A stretch of 64,000 nucleotides of DNA. Origin: an uncultured Massilia sp. (GTDB lineage: Bacteria > Pseudomonadota > Gammaproteobacteria > Burkholderiales > Burkholderiaceae). Below are positions 32,625 to 40,170 of the stretch, piece after piece. The stretch spans positions 1 to 64,000 of the forward strand of contig CAMLMV010000020.1 of assembly GCA_946481275.1 (NCBI GenBank). Direction: 5' to 3'. The notes beneath the pieces are model-generated. The model saw only the letters and a program-made list of their open reading frames with translations. It had not been told where the DNA came from and made no database searches. The first letter of the stretch is position 1; each line of letters begins with the position of its first letter. The position numbers were made by a program, and so were the translations under genes.

Positions 32625-34052
32625 ATGACTCAACTTCGTCGTACCACCCCGTTCGCACTGCCCGTCAAGATCCTGCAGTTCGGACAAGGCAATTTCATGC
32701 GCGGCTTCTTCGACTGGCAGGTCGACCTCCTCAACGAGCGCACCGGCCTCGACGCCGGCGTCGTCGTCGTGCGTCCGCGCGGAGGCTCGGCCACGCCGCT
32801 GCTGGACGTGCAGGACGGCCTGTTCACCGTGCTCGTGCGCGGCCTGGACGAGGCGGGCCTGCCGGTCAAGCAGTACCGCAAGGTCGAATGCGTGCAGCGC
32901 GAGATCGATCCGGCCACGATGTATGCCGACTATCTGGCACAGGCCGCCAATCCGGACCTGCGCTTCATCGTCTCCAACACGACGGAAGCGGGCATCGTCG
33001 TCAACGACACCGACGGCCAGGCCGACGCGCCGCCGGTGACGTTCCCCGCCAAGCTCACGCAACTGCTGTTCGCGCGCTACCAGGCGTTTCAAGGCGCACA
33101 GGACAAGGGCCTGATCCTGCTGCCGTGCGAACTGATCGACAGGAACGGCGAGGCATTGAAGAACGCCGTGCTGCACTACGCCCGCCTGTGGGACCTGCCG
33201 GCCGGCTTCGCCGCGTGGATCGGCGACGCCTGCACGTTCTGCAATACGCTCGTCGACCGCATCGTCACCGGCTACCCGGCCGCGGACGCGGCCCAGATCG
33301 AGCAGGAACTGGGCTACGCCGACCCGTTCCTCGTGGCGGCCGAATATTACTACCTGTTCGTGATCCAGGGCCCGGCGTCGGTCGGGGAAGAACTGAAGCT
33401 GGCGGGCGCGGACCTGAACGTGAAACTCGTCGACGACATCACGCCGTACAAGAAGCGCAAGGTCGGCATCCTGAACGGCGGCCACACGACGCTCGTGCCG
33501 GTCGCGCTGCTGGCGGGCCTGGAAGCCGTGGGCCCGTCCGTCGACGACGCGCAGGTGGGCGCGTTCCTGCGGGCCGCCATCGACGACGAGATCATCCCGG
33601 CGCTGGAGATGGACCGCGCGGAACTGGACGCCTTCGCCGCCGACGTGCTGCGCCGTTTCCGCAATCCGGCCATCCACCACCGCCTCGCATCGATCGCGCT
33701 GAACAGCTGGAGCAAGTTCGCCGCGCGCGTGCTGCCGCAGCTGCTGCGCTACGCCGAGCTGCACGACGGCCGCCTGCCGCGCCGCCTCGTGCTCGCGATG
33801 GCCGCGACGATGGTGCTGTACCGCGGCGGCGTCATCGACCTCGCGGACGATCCGGCGACGCTGGCGTGGTTCAAGGCCGGCTGGGACAAGGTCGGCACGG
33901 GTGAATGGACGCTCGACGACCTGGCCCGCGGCTGGCTCGCCCACGCCGCGCTGTGGGGCAGGGACCTGAACGCCGTGCCGGGCCTCGCGGCGCAATTGGC
34001 CGCGAACCTGCGCGATATCGAACGGCAGGGCATGCGCGCGCTGCTGGCGTAA
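32625..34052 (+). CDS. uxaB: Tagaturonate reductase (altronate oxidoreductase)
   Basis: 475-residue NAD(H)-dependent reductase converting D-tagaturonate to D-altronate, the step between UxaC and UxaA. The N terminus (LPVKILQFGQGNFMRGFFDW) is the Rossmann motif of the mannitol dehydrogenase superfamily and is UxaB-like. FIVSNTTEAGI and KKRKVGILNGGHTTLVPVA (Lys/Asn/His catalytic region) are intact. Spaced 8 bp from uxaA. Tagaturonate rather than fructuronate specificity is inferred from sequence and the neighbouring uxaA. Confidence 0.93.
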   Translation: MTQLRRTTPFALPVKILQFGQGNFMRGFFDWQVDLLNERTGLDAGVVVVRPRGGSATPLLDVQDGLFTVLVRGLDEAGLPVKQYRKVECVQREIDPATMYADYLAQAANPDLRFIVSNTTEAGIVVNDTDGQADAPPVTFPAKLTQLLFARYQAFQGAQDKGLILLPCELIDRNGEALKNAVLHYARLWDLPAGFAAWIGDACTFCNTLVDRIVTGYPAADAAQIEQELGYADPFLVAAEYYYLFVIQGPASVGEELKLAGADLNVKLVDDITPYKKRKVGILNGGHTTLVPVALLAGLEAVGPSVDDAQVGAFLRAAIDDEIIPALEMDRAELDAFAADVLRRFRNPAIHHRLASIALNSWSKFAARVLPQLLRYAELHDGRLPRRLVLAMAATMVLYRGGVIDLADDPATLAWFKAGWDKVGTGEWTLDDLARGWLAHAALWGRDLNAVPGLAAQLAANLRDIERQGMRALLA

Positions 34053-34078
34053 GCCACCGACAATCAACGAAAGAAGAA

Positions 34079-34103
34079 GCCGCAGGCGCATATGCCCAGC
34101 GGC
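34079..34103 (+). other. Intercistronic hairpin between uxaB and the transporter
   Basis: GCCGC/GCGGC outer stem with an inner GGC/GCC, in the 93-bp gap that separates the uxa genes from the transporter gene. There is no T-run. It could adjust transporter expression or protect mRNA ends. Confidence 0.35.
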
Positions 34104-34145
34104 TCGGGATCTTGCGCGCCTGAAAAAGGCGCTGGAGGAGACAAC

Positions 34146-35441
34146 ATGAGCAAAATGAAGGGCATGCGCTGGTGGATGGTGGGCCTGGTGACGCTGGGCC
34201 TGATCGTCAACTACCTGGCGCGCAACACGCTGTCCGTCGCGGCGCCGACGATGATGGCCGACCTGCACATCGACACGAAGCAGTATTCGTACATCGTCGT
34301 CGCGTGGCAGGTGTGCTACGCCGTCATGCAGCCCGTGGCCGGCTACGTGCTGGACGCGATCGGCACCAAGATCGGCTTCACCGTGTTCGCGTTCGCGTGG
34401 TCGCTGGCCTGCGCCGGCGCCGCGCTGGCCTCCGGCTGGCAGAGCATGGCGTTCTTCCGCGGCCTGCTGGGCCTGACGGAAGCGGCGGGCATCCCGGCCG
34501 GCGTCAAGGCGACGACGGAGTGGTTCCCGGCGAAGGAGCGCTCGGTCGCCATCGGCTGGTTCAACATCGGCTCCTCGATCGGCGCCCTGTGCGCGCCGCC
34601 GCTCGTCGTGTGGGCGATCCTCCATTCGGGCTGGAAGTCGGCGTTCGTCATCGTCGGCGTGCTGGGCATCGCGTGGACCCTGCTGTGGGCCGTGTTCTAC
34701 AAGCACCCGCGCGACCAGAAGCTACTGTCCGACGCGGAGCGCGATTACATCCTGTCGGGGCAGGAAGCGAAGCACCAGGATGGCGCCGCCAGGGCATCGT
34801 GGCGCGAGATCGTGAAGAACCGGAACTTCTGGTCGATCGCGATCCCGCGCTTCCTGTCCGAGCCGGCGTGGCAGACGTTCAACGCGTGGATCCCGCTGTA
34901 CATGGCGACGGAGCGCCACATGGACCTGAAGGAGATCGCGGTGTTCGCGTGGCTGCCGTTCCTCGCGGCGGACATCGGTTGCGTGCTGGGCGGCTATCTG
35001 TCGCCGTTCGTGCACCGGCGTTTCGATGTGTCCCTGTTCGCGTCACGGAAATGGGTCGTCGCGTTCGGGGCGCTGTGCATGATCGCCCCGGGCTGCATCG
35101 GCCTCGTCGCGAGCCCTTATACCGCGATCTTCCTGCTGTGTATCGGCGGCTTCGCGCACCAGACGCTGTCCGGCGCGCTGTATGCGATCACGTCGGACGT
35201 CTTCGGCAAGAACGAAGTGGCGACGGCCACCGGCCTGGCCGGCATGTCCGGTTACCTGGGCGCGACCCTGTTCACGCTGGTGTTCGGCGTCGTCGTCACG
35301 CACGTGGGCTACAGCCCGCTGTTCGTCGTGCTGGCCGTGTTCGACGTGCTGGCGGCGATCGTCGTGTGGACGCTGGTCCGGGACGGCGGTCCGCGTACGC
35401 CCGTCAAAACAGATGCCCCGGCAGCCGCCGGCATCCGGTAA
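34146..35441 (+). CDS. exuT: MFS hexuronate transporter (ExuT-like)
   Basis: 431 residues, about twelve TM helices, of the anion:cation symporter branch of MFS. MRWWMVGLVTLGLIVNYLAR and GLTEAAGIPAGVKATTEWFP are characteristic of ExuT/GarP-type proteins. Start at MSKMKGMRW, preceded by GGAGGAG; upstream in-frame codons overlap uxaB's trailer. Placement within the galacturonate operon supports uptake of galacturonate and/or glucuronate by proton symport. Confidence 0.9.
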   Translation: MSKMKGMRWWMVGLVTLGLIVNYLARNTLSVAAPTMMADLHIDTKQYSYIVVAWQVCYAVMQPVAGYVLDAIGTKIGFTVFAFAWSLACAGAALASGWQSMAFFRGLLGLTEAAGIPAGVKATTEWFPAKERSVAIGWFNIGSSIGALCAPPLVVWAILHSGWKSAFVIVGVLGIAWTLLWAVFYKHPRDQKLLSDAERDYILSGQEAKHQDGAARASWREIVKNRNFWSIAIPRFLSEPAWQTFNAWIPLYMATERHMDLKEIAVFAWLPFLAADIGCVLGGYLSPFVHRRFDVSLFASRKWVVAFGALCMIAPGCIGLVASPYTAIFLLCIGGFAHQTLSGALYAITSDVFGKNEVATATGLAGMSGYLGATLFTLVFGVVVTHVGYSPLFVVLAVFDVLAAIVVWTLVRDGGPRTPVKTDAPAAAGIR

Positions 35442-35472
35442 ACTCCCGGGGCTACATTCACAACAAGGACAC

Positions 35473-36423
35473 ATGATGGCAGCACACACCGTCTACGCGA
35501 TCGGCGAATGCATGATCGAACTGCAGAAGCACGGCGAGCAGGGCACGCTGGATTACCGCTTCGGCGGCGACACGCTGAACACGGCCGTGTACATGGCCCG
35601 CCTGCTCGATCCCGCCGTCGCGAACGTCGCGTACGTGACGGGCCTCGGCCAGGACGGCATGTCCGCCGAGATGCTGGCCGCGTGGGAGCGCGAAGGCATC
35701 GCCACCGCCAGCGTGCTGCGCCTGGCGGACCGCCTGCCGGGCATCTACATGATCGAGACGGACCCGGACGGCGAACGCCGCTTCCACTACTGGCGCCGCG
35801 ACTCCGCCGCGCGCCACTGGATGGCGGCGCCGGGCGCGGAGCGGGTGCTCGCGCAGCTGGCCGAGGCGCGCATGGTGTACCTGTCAGGCATCAGCCTCGC
35901 GATCCTGTCGCCCGCCGACCGTGACCTCCTGATCGCGACGCTGGCCCGCTGCCGCGCGGCGGGCGGCAAGGTCGTCTTCGACAACAACTACCGGCCGCGC
36001 CTGTGGGACAGCGCGGATACCGCGCGCGACGTCTACCGCCGCGTGCTGGCCCATGCCGACATCGCGCTGCTGACGCTGGACGACGAGGTCGCGCTGTACG
36101 GCCCGGGCGACGCGCGCGATGCGATCGGGCGCACCCGCACGCTGGGCGTGGGCGAGGTGGTCGTCAAGTGCGGCGGCGATCCGGCCGTCGTCTGGCACGA
36201 CGGCACGGTGCACGAGGTGGCGCCGGAGCCCGTGAACGCCGTGATCGACACGACGGCGGCCGGCGACTCGTTCGGCGCCGGCTACATGGCCGCGCGCCTG
36301 TCCGGCAGGGGCCCCGAAGACGCGGCACGGGCCGGGCACCGGCTGGCCGGGACCGTGATCCGCCACCGCGGCGCGATCATCCCGCGCGACGCGATGCCGG
36401 ATTCGTTACACTTCCGGCCATGA
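35473..36423 (+). CDS. kdgK: PfkB-family sugar kinase, probable 2-keto-3-deoxygluconate kinase
   Basis: 316 residues (or 315 from the second ATG at 35476, which is better spaced from AAGGA). PfkB/ribokinase fold: AIGECMIELQ, DYRFGGDTLNTAVYMAR, FDNNYRPRLW and the catalytic signature DTTAAGDSFGAGYMA with the Asp base. RFHYWRRDSAAR matches KdgK rather than fructokinase. It would phosphorylate KDG from UxaA to KDPG for the Entner-Doudoroff aldolase, which is not in this window. Its TGA overlaps the GntR start (ATGA). Confidence 0.9.
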   Translation: MMAAHTVYAIGECMIELQKHGEQGTLDYRFGGDTLNTAVYMARLLDPAVANVAYVTGLGQDGMSAEMLAAWEREGIATASVLRLADRLPGIYMIETDPDGERRFHYWRRDSAARHWMAAPGAERVLAQLAEARMVYLSGISLAILSPADRDLLIATLARCRAAGGKVVFDNNYRPRLWDSADTARDVYRRVLAHADIALLTLDDEVALYGPGDARDAIGRTRTLGVGEVVVKCGGDPAVVWHDGTVHEVAPEPVNAVIDTTAAGDSFGAGYMAARLSGRGPEDAARAGHRLAGTVIRHRGAIIPRDAMPDSLHFRP

Positions 36424-37145
36424 ACCGCCAAGCCCCACCCAATTCCGTAACCGAGGCGGAGAGCGGCCTGAGCGCCTCGCGCCGCGTCTACCTGTGCCTG
36501 CGCCGGCGCATCGTCGAGATGGACATGCTGCCGGGCACGCGCGTCGTGGAGCGCGACATCGCCGAGGAGTTCGGCACGAGCCGCACCCCCGTGCACGAGG
36601 CCGTGCAGCGCCTGGCCGACGAGGGCCTGATCGAGATCGTGCCGCGCTCGGGCACGTTCGTCGCGCGCATCCCGCTCGACGCGCTGGACGAGGCCAACCT
36701 CGTGCGCCACGCGCTGGAGACGGCGATCATCGAAAAGGCGGCCGAGCGCGTGGGGCCGGATGACATGGCGCGCCTGCGCGCGATCCTGGCCGAGCAGGAA
36801 GCGGCCATCACCGCCAACGACTTCGCTTCATTCCACCGCACGGACGAGCGCTTCCACGCACTGCTGGCCGAGCTGTCCGGTTATCCGGGCGTGTGGCCGA
36901 TCATCCAGCAGGCCAAGACGCAGATGGACCGTTATCGTCAGCTCACGTTGCCGCTGGAAGGGCGCATGGCCGGGGTGCTGGAAGAGCACCGGGCCGTCGT
37001 CGACGCCATCGAGGCGCGCGACCCGGCCCGCGCCGTGGCCGCCATGCGCGAGCACCTCGACCATGTGATGCCCGTGCTGGAAATCACGCGCAAGCTGCGT
37101 CCGGAATTCTTCACGACCCACCTCGACACGCGCCCCGCACGCTGA
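36420..37145 (+). CDS. GntR-family (FadR/FCD) regulator of the uronate operon
   Basis: 241 residues. Winged helix at about 25-85 (RIVEMDMLPGTRVVERDIAE, FGTSRTPVHEAVQRLADEGL), then an FCD effector domain (about 95-220) with the Asp/His residues expected for metal-assisted ligand binding (FHRTDERFH, EEHRAVVDAIEARD, REHLDHVM). Translationally coupled to the kinase gene as the last gene of the operon. This fits an ExuR/UxuR-like autorepressor of the whole unit, probably acting at the palindromes before uxaC. Target and ligand are inference. Confidence 0.9.
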   Translation: MNRQAPPNSVTEAESGLSASRRVYLCLRRRIVEMDMLPGTRVVERDIAEEFGTSRTPVHEAVQRLADEGLIEIVPRSGTFVARIPLDALDEANLVRHALETAIIEKAAERVGPDDMARLRAILAEQEAAITANDFASFHRTDERFHALLAELSGYPGVWPIIQQAKTQMDRYRQLTLPLEGRMAGVLEEHRAVVDAIEARDPARAVAAMREHLDHVMPVLEITRKLRPEFFTTHLDTRPAR

Positions 37146-37210
37146 CGCGGCTTCGTCCCGCGCGACCGATTTGCTACCATGGCGACTTGTCCACTTTTAC
37201 GAAGTCAGCC

Positions 37211-38464
37211 ATGCCCAACAACAAGCGCCCGGCCAAGGGCCCGTCGTCCCGGCCCAACCGCGGTTTGACCAAGCCGGCAAAACCGGCCAAGGCGGCCAAG
37301 CCGGTGGAAGCGGATTCCGACGAGTTGGCCCAGAACCTCGTCGACCTGGCGCTCGAGATCACCGAGCGCGAAGGCCCCGACGCGGCCGCGCTCGCCGCGC
37401 GCCAGGAAGAACTGTCCGTCCTCGTGCGGCGCATGCTGCGGCGCAAGCACGACGACGTGCTGTACGGCGCCATCGAAGTGGCGAAATACACGGATCCCGA
37501 TTGCTGCCGCCTGCTGCGCGAGCGCGTGGAAGAGGAGGCCGCCACGTACCACGTGCGCGGCGACGACGAGATGGAACTCGAAATCGACGCGTTCATGATC
37601 CCGTTGTTCGTGCACAGCACGGGCGGCCTCGTGCAGGAGGACGTGTTCCACGACGACGCGGATTTCGAAGCATTGATGGACAGTTTCCGGCAGTCCGGCC
37701 TGGCCAGCGCCGCGACCCGCATCGTCCTCGTGCGCCACCTGTACGACCTGGACGCCGTCGACCGCATTCGCTACAGCGACCTGCAGGAGATGCTGCGGGA
37801 AGCGGCGCAGGCGATGCGGTCGAAGAAACTCGTGGCCACGCCCGCCATCGCGGCCAGCATGCGGCCGTGGATAGCCGGCGACTACGAACCGGAGGACGAC
37901 GCGATGGAACTGCGCTTCCTGCTCGGCTTCGCGCTGAAGCCGGTCGACGATCCGTTCTACAAGATACCGTCCGGCGAGGCGGCCTCGGATGCCTACTTCG
38001 AGGGCCGCATGGCCCGCTACCGCATGTGGGCCGGCAGCGTGGCGCCGCTGCTGCAGCGCTGCCTGTCGCGCCACCCGGCAGAGGTCGAACTGAACTTCCT
38101 GTACCAGGACCTGTTCTACGGCGCGCTGGAGCAGGGCGTGGCCGAGCTGTCGATGCTCGCCACCCTGGCCGAGGTCAACCAGAAACTGGAAGAGCAGCAG
38201 CGCACGCCCGACCGCATCAAGGCCGTCGTCGCGCCGCTGGAAGCCAATGGCGAGCCGGTGCTGCGCATCAACCTGTATCCGCTGGACGGCGGGGCGCCGC
38301 TCGCGACGGTCGACAAGCCGCTCGACCTGGCCGCCCACCTGGAGGCCGAGCTGGAAGACTTGTGCGACGCGCTGGGCACGGTCGGCCTCGACGGCGTGCT
38401 GCTGGCCCGCGGTTTCGACGCCGCCGGCGAGCCGGAAGACGCGGAACCCTATCTTTCGGCCTAA
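37211..38464 (+). CDS. Conserved protein of unknown function (possible DUF2863)
   Basis: 417 residues from MPNNKRPAKGPSSRPNRGLT. The first 45 residues form a Lys/Pro/Ala-rich basic tail (KPAKPAKAAKPVEAD). The rest is a soluble, acidic, helix-rich domain with features such as VRRMLRRKHDDVLYGAIEV and DEMELEIDAFMIPLFVHSTG. Overall length, acidic helical pattern and betaproteobacterial setting recall DUF2863 proteins, but I am not certain. Stands alone between the uronate operon and a strong terminator; no catalytic motif seen. Confidence 0.7.
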   Translation: MPNNKRPAKGPSSRPNRGLTKPAKPAKAAKPVEADSDELAQNLVDLALEITEREGPDAAALAARQEELSVLVRRMLRRKHDDVLYGAIEVAKYTDPDCCRLLRERVEEEAATYHVRGDDEMELEIDAFMIPLFVHSTGGLVQEDVFHDDADFEALMDSFRQSGLASAATRIVLVRHLYDLDAVDRIRYSDLQEMLREAAQAMRSKKLVATPAIAASMRPWIAGDYEPEDDAMELRFLLGFALKPVDDPFYKIPSGEAASDAYFEGRMARYRMWAGSVAPLLQRCLSRHPAEVELNFLYQDLFYGALEQGVAELSMLATLAEVNQKLEEQQRTPDRIKAVVAPLEANGEPVLRINLYPLDGGAPLATVDKPLDLAAHLEAELEDLCDALGTVGLDGVLLARGFDAAGEPEDAEPYLSA

Positions 38465-38491
38465 GGGACGTTACCCGGCCTTGCCGGCCCC

Positions 38492-38518
38492 GGCCGCGCC
38501 TTCCGGCGCGGCCTTTTT
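38492..38518 (+). terminator. Rho-independent terminator
   Basis: GGCCGCGCC, loop TTCC, GGCGCGGCC, TTTTT, 28 bp after the preceding stop. The upstream bases 38475-38490 form a weaker GGCC-rich hairpin. Confidence 0.9.
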
Positions 38519-38602
38519 CCCTCTCAACCCCCCTGTTTTTGCGGCACTGCACACGTCGTCACGCAAGCGCAGACGATGCGATATCGTAGTGTTTTTTCCA
38601 TT

Positions 38603-38676
38603 GTCCGCGTAGGAGGGAACCTACATTGTTGAGCACTGTGCCGAGCTCTCCTAGGGAGACCCGGACCGGAGGGGTC
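38603..38676 (+). ncRNA. Candidate structured RNA in a 336-bp intergenic region
   Basis: The gap 38519-38854 holds no supportable gene. Within it GTCCG (38603-38607) can pair with CGGAC (38662-38666). These enclose hairpins GTAGG/CCTAC (38609-38624), GAGC/GCTC (38631-38648) and CTCC/GGAG (38648-38658, sharing its first base with the previous one). A competing stem GACCC (38658-38662) with GGGTC (38672-38676) would break the outer stem. Mutually exclusive stems are typical of riboswitches, but I match no known class. A 5-bp hairpin with a T-run (38573-38597) precedes it. Confidence 0.3.
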
Positions 38677-38691
38677 TGCTCATGTTTCCCG

Positions 38692-38740
38692 ATGCAAATA
38701 TTGCAATGCATAAATGAAAATATTAAGAATTTTGCATGAT
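38692..38740. other. AT-rich island before the glycosyltransferase
   Basis: About 50 bp far below the local GC content, bounded by ATGCAAA (38692-38698) and TTTGCAT (38731-38737). It contains the palindrome ATTGCAAT (38700-38707). Probably the promoter and/or a nucleoid-protein silencing site for the glycosyltransferase gene; I could not fix a -35/-10 pair with confidence. Confidence 0.4.
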
Positions 38741-38854
38741 ACGATTCACTGGTCCGGCACCTGATCTGTCGGTGTTTTCCAGAGCATCGACGCATCAGGT
38801 TCCGGGCCTTGAATCCAGATCAACTAGAACGCCCCGAGGCGAAAGGAAATCAAC

Positions 38855-40093
38855 ATGCCGACCCTGATCGTGTTTTGCCATCTGCGCTGGGACTTCGTCT
38901 TCCAGCGCCCCCAGCACCTCATGACTCGCCTGGCGGAACACTACCGAATCCTGTTTGTCGAGGAGCCGGTGTATGACGAGGGCAAGGCGCACCTGAAGAA
39001 GACGGCCGTCGCGCCGAACATCACGGTGTGCCAGCCGCATACCGGCATCCAGGCACCCGGCTTCCACGACGACCAGATCCCTACGCTCCAGACCCTGCTG
39101 GCCGATCTCGTCCCGGAAGGCGAGCGTCCCGTCGTCTGGTTCTACACCCCGATGGCCCTGCCGCTGCTGCAAGGGTTCGATCCGGCACTCGTCGTCTACG
39201 ACTGCATGGACGAACTGGCCGCCTTCAAGAACGCCCCGAAACAGCTGCTGCAGCGCGAGAACGCACTGCTGAACATCGCCGACCTGTGCTTCACCGGCGG
39301 TCCGAGCCTGTACCAGTCCAAGCGCGAGCGCCACGCGAACGCTCACTGCTTCTCGAGCAGCGTCGACGCGAAGCACTTCCAGAAAGCGCTGGACCGCGAC
39401 TACAGCCACCCGGAGCAGGCCCACGTCGCGCGTCCGCGCCTGGGCTTCTACGGCGTCATCGACGAGCGCTTCGACACCGACCTCGTCAGCCAGGTCGCAC
39501 AAGCCCGTCCGGACTGGCAGATCGTGCTCGTGGGCCCGGTCGTGAAGATCGACCCGGCCAACCTGCCGCGCGCGAACAACATCCATTACATGGGCCAGCG
39601 CACCTACGACCAGCTGCCGCAATTCCTGGCCGGCTGGGACGTCTGCCTGCTGCCGTTCGCGCTGAACGAGTCGACCAGGTTCATCAGCCCGACCAAGGTG
39701 CTGGAATACATGGCGGCCGAGCTGCCGTCCGTCAGCACCCCGATCACGGACGTGAAGGTGCCGTACGGCGACGTCGTCGCGATCGCCGACACGCCGGAGA
39801 AATTCATCGCCGCCTGCGAGCGCATGCTGGCCATGAACGACGGGCAGAAGGCAGCCCTGCGGGACCGCATGCGCGCCATCGTGGCCAACACGTCGTGGGA
39901 CAAGACGGCCGCCAGCATGCACCACCTGATCCAGACGACCGCCCCGAGCAACAAGGCCCAGCGCTTCCTCGCCCAGGCGGAAGAGCAGGATTTCGACGAC
40001 GTCGTCAACGCCGAGAACGTCAATCCGCTGCCGATCGCCGCACTGGCCGCGCGCATGACGCCGAAGGACGGCATGGCGAAGGCCGCGGGCTGA
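38855..40093 (+). CDS. Glycosyltransferase (GT-B, family 4 type)
   Basis: 412-residue cytoplasmic glycosyltransferase. The start MPTLIVFCHLRWDFVFQRPQ with the WDFVFQRPQHLM box is typical of a group often found next to UDP-galactopyranose mutase or in capsule loci. The donor-binding half has LGFYGVIDERFDTDL, WQIVLVGPVVKI, and the STRFISPTKVLEYMAAELP block that carries the nucleotide-sugar-binding Glu. Preceded by GAAAGGAAA. A UDP-galactopyranose mutase gene lies 5.7 kb downstream, so transfer of galactofuranose is an attractive but unproven role. Confidence 0.85.
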   Translation: MPTLIVFCHLRWDFVFQRPQHLMTRLAEHYRILFVEEPVYDEGKAHLKKTAVAPNITVCQPHTGIQAPGFHDDQIPTLQTLLADLVPEGERPVVWFYTPMALPLLQGFDPALVVYDCMDELAAFKNAPKQLLQRENALLNIADLCFTGGPSLYQSKRERHANAHCFSSSVDAKHFQKALDRDYSHPEQAHVARPRLGFYGVIDERFDTDLVSQVAQARPDWQIVLVGPVVKIDPANLPRANNIHYMGQRTYDQLPQFLAGWDVCLLPFALNESTRFISPTKVLEYMAAELPSVSTPITDVKVPYGDVVAIADTPEKFIAACERMLAMNDGQKAALRDRMRAIVANTSWDKTAASMHHLIQTTAPSNKAQRFLAQAEEQDFDDVVNAENVNPLPIAALAARMTPKDGMAKAAG

Positions 40094-40129
40094 GCGCAGA
40101 AATCGCTCAAGCGGGCGATTAAATCGCCC
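40091..40129 (+). other. Two tandem hairpins after the glycosyltransferase
   Basis: TGAGCG/CGCTCA (40091-40109, including the stop codon) is followed by GGGCGAT, TAA, ATCGCCC (40113-40129). There is no downstream T-run, so termination would be atypical; they may stabilise the mRNA 3' end. Confidence 0.45.
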
Positions 40130-40170
40130 AAACGCGCAAGACCGGTGACGATCGTGAATACAATTCGTGC

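Noticed and set aside
38603..38666. Cloverleaf-like fold that might be a tRNA
   Set aside because: The closing stem is only 5 bp, with no T-loop GGTTCRA signature, no CCA context and no anticodon arm of correct size.
38559..38795. Small minus-strand open frame in the intergenic region
   Set aside because: No ribosome-binding site, and it crosses both the AT-rich island and the structured segment. The translation has no sensible composition.
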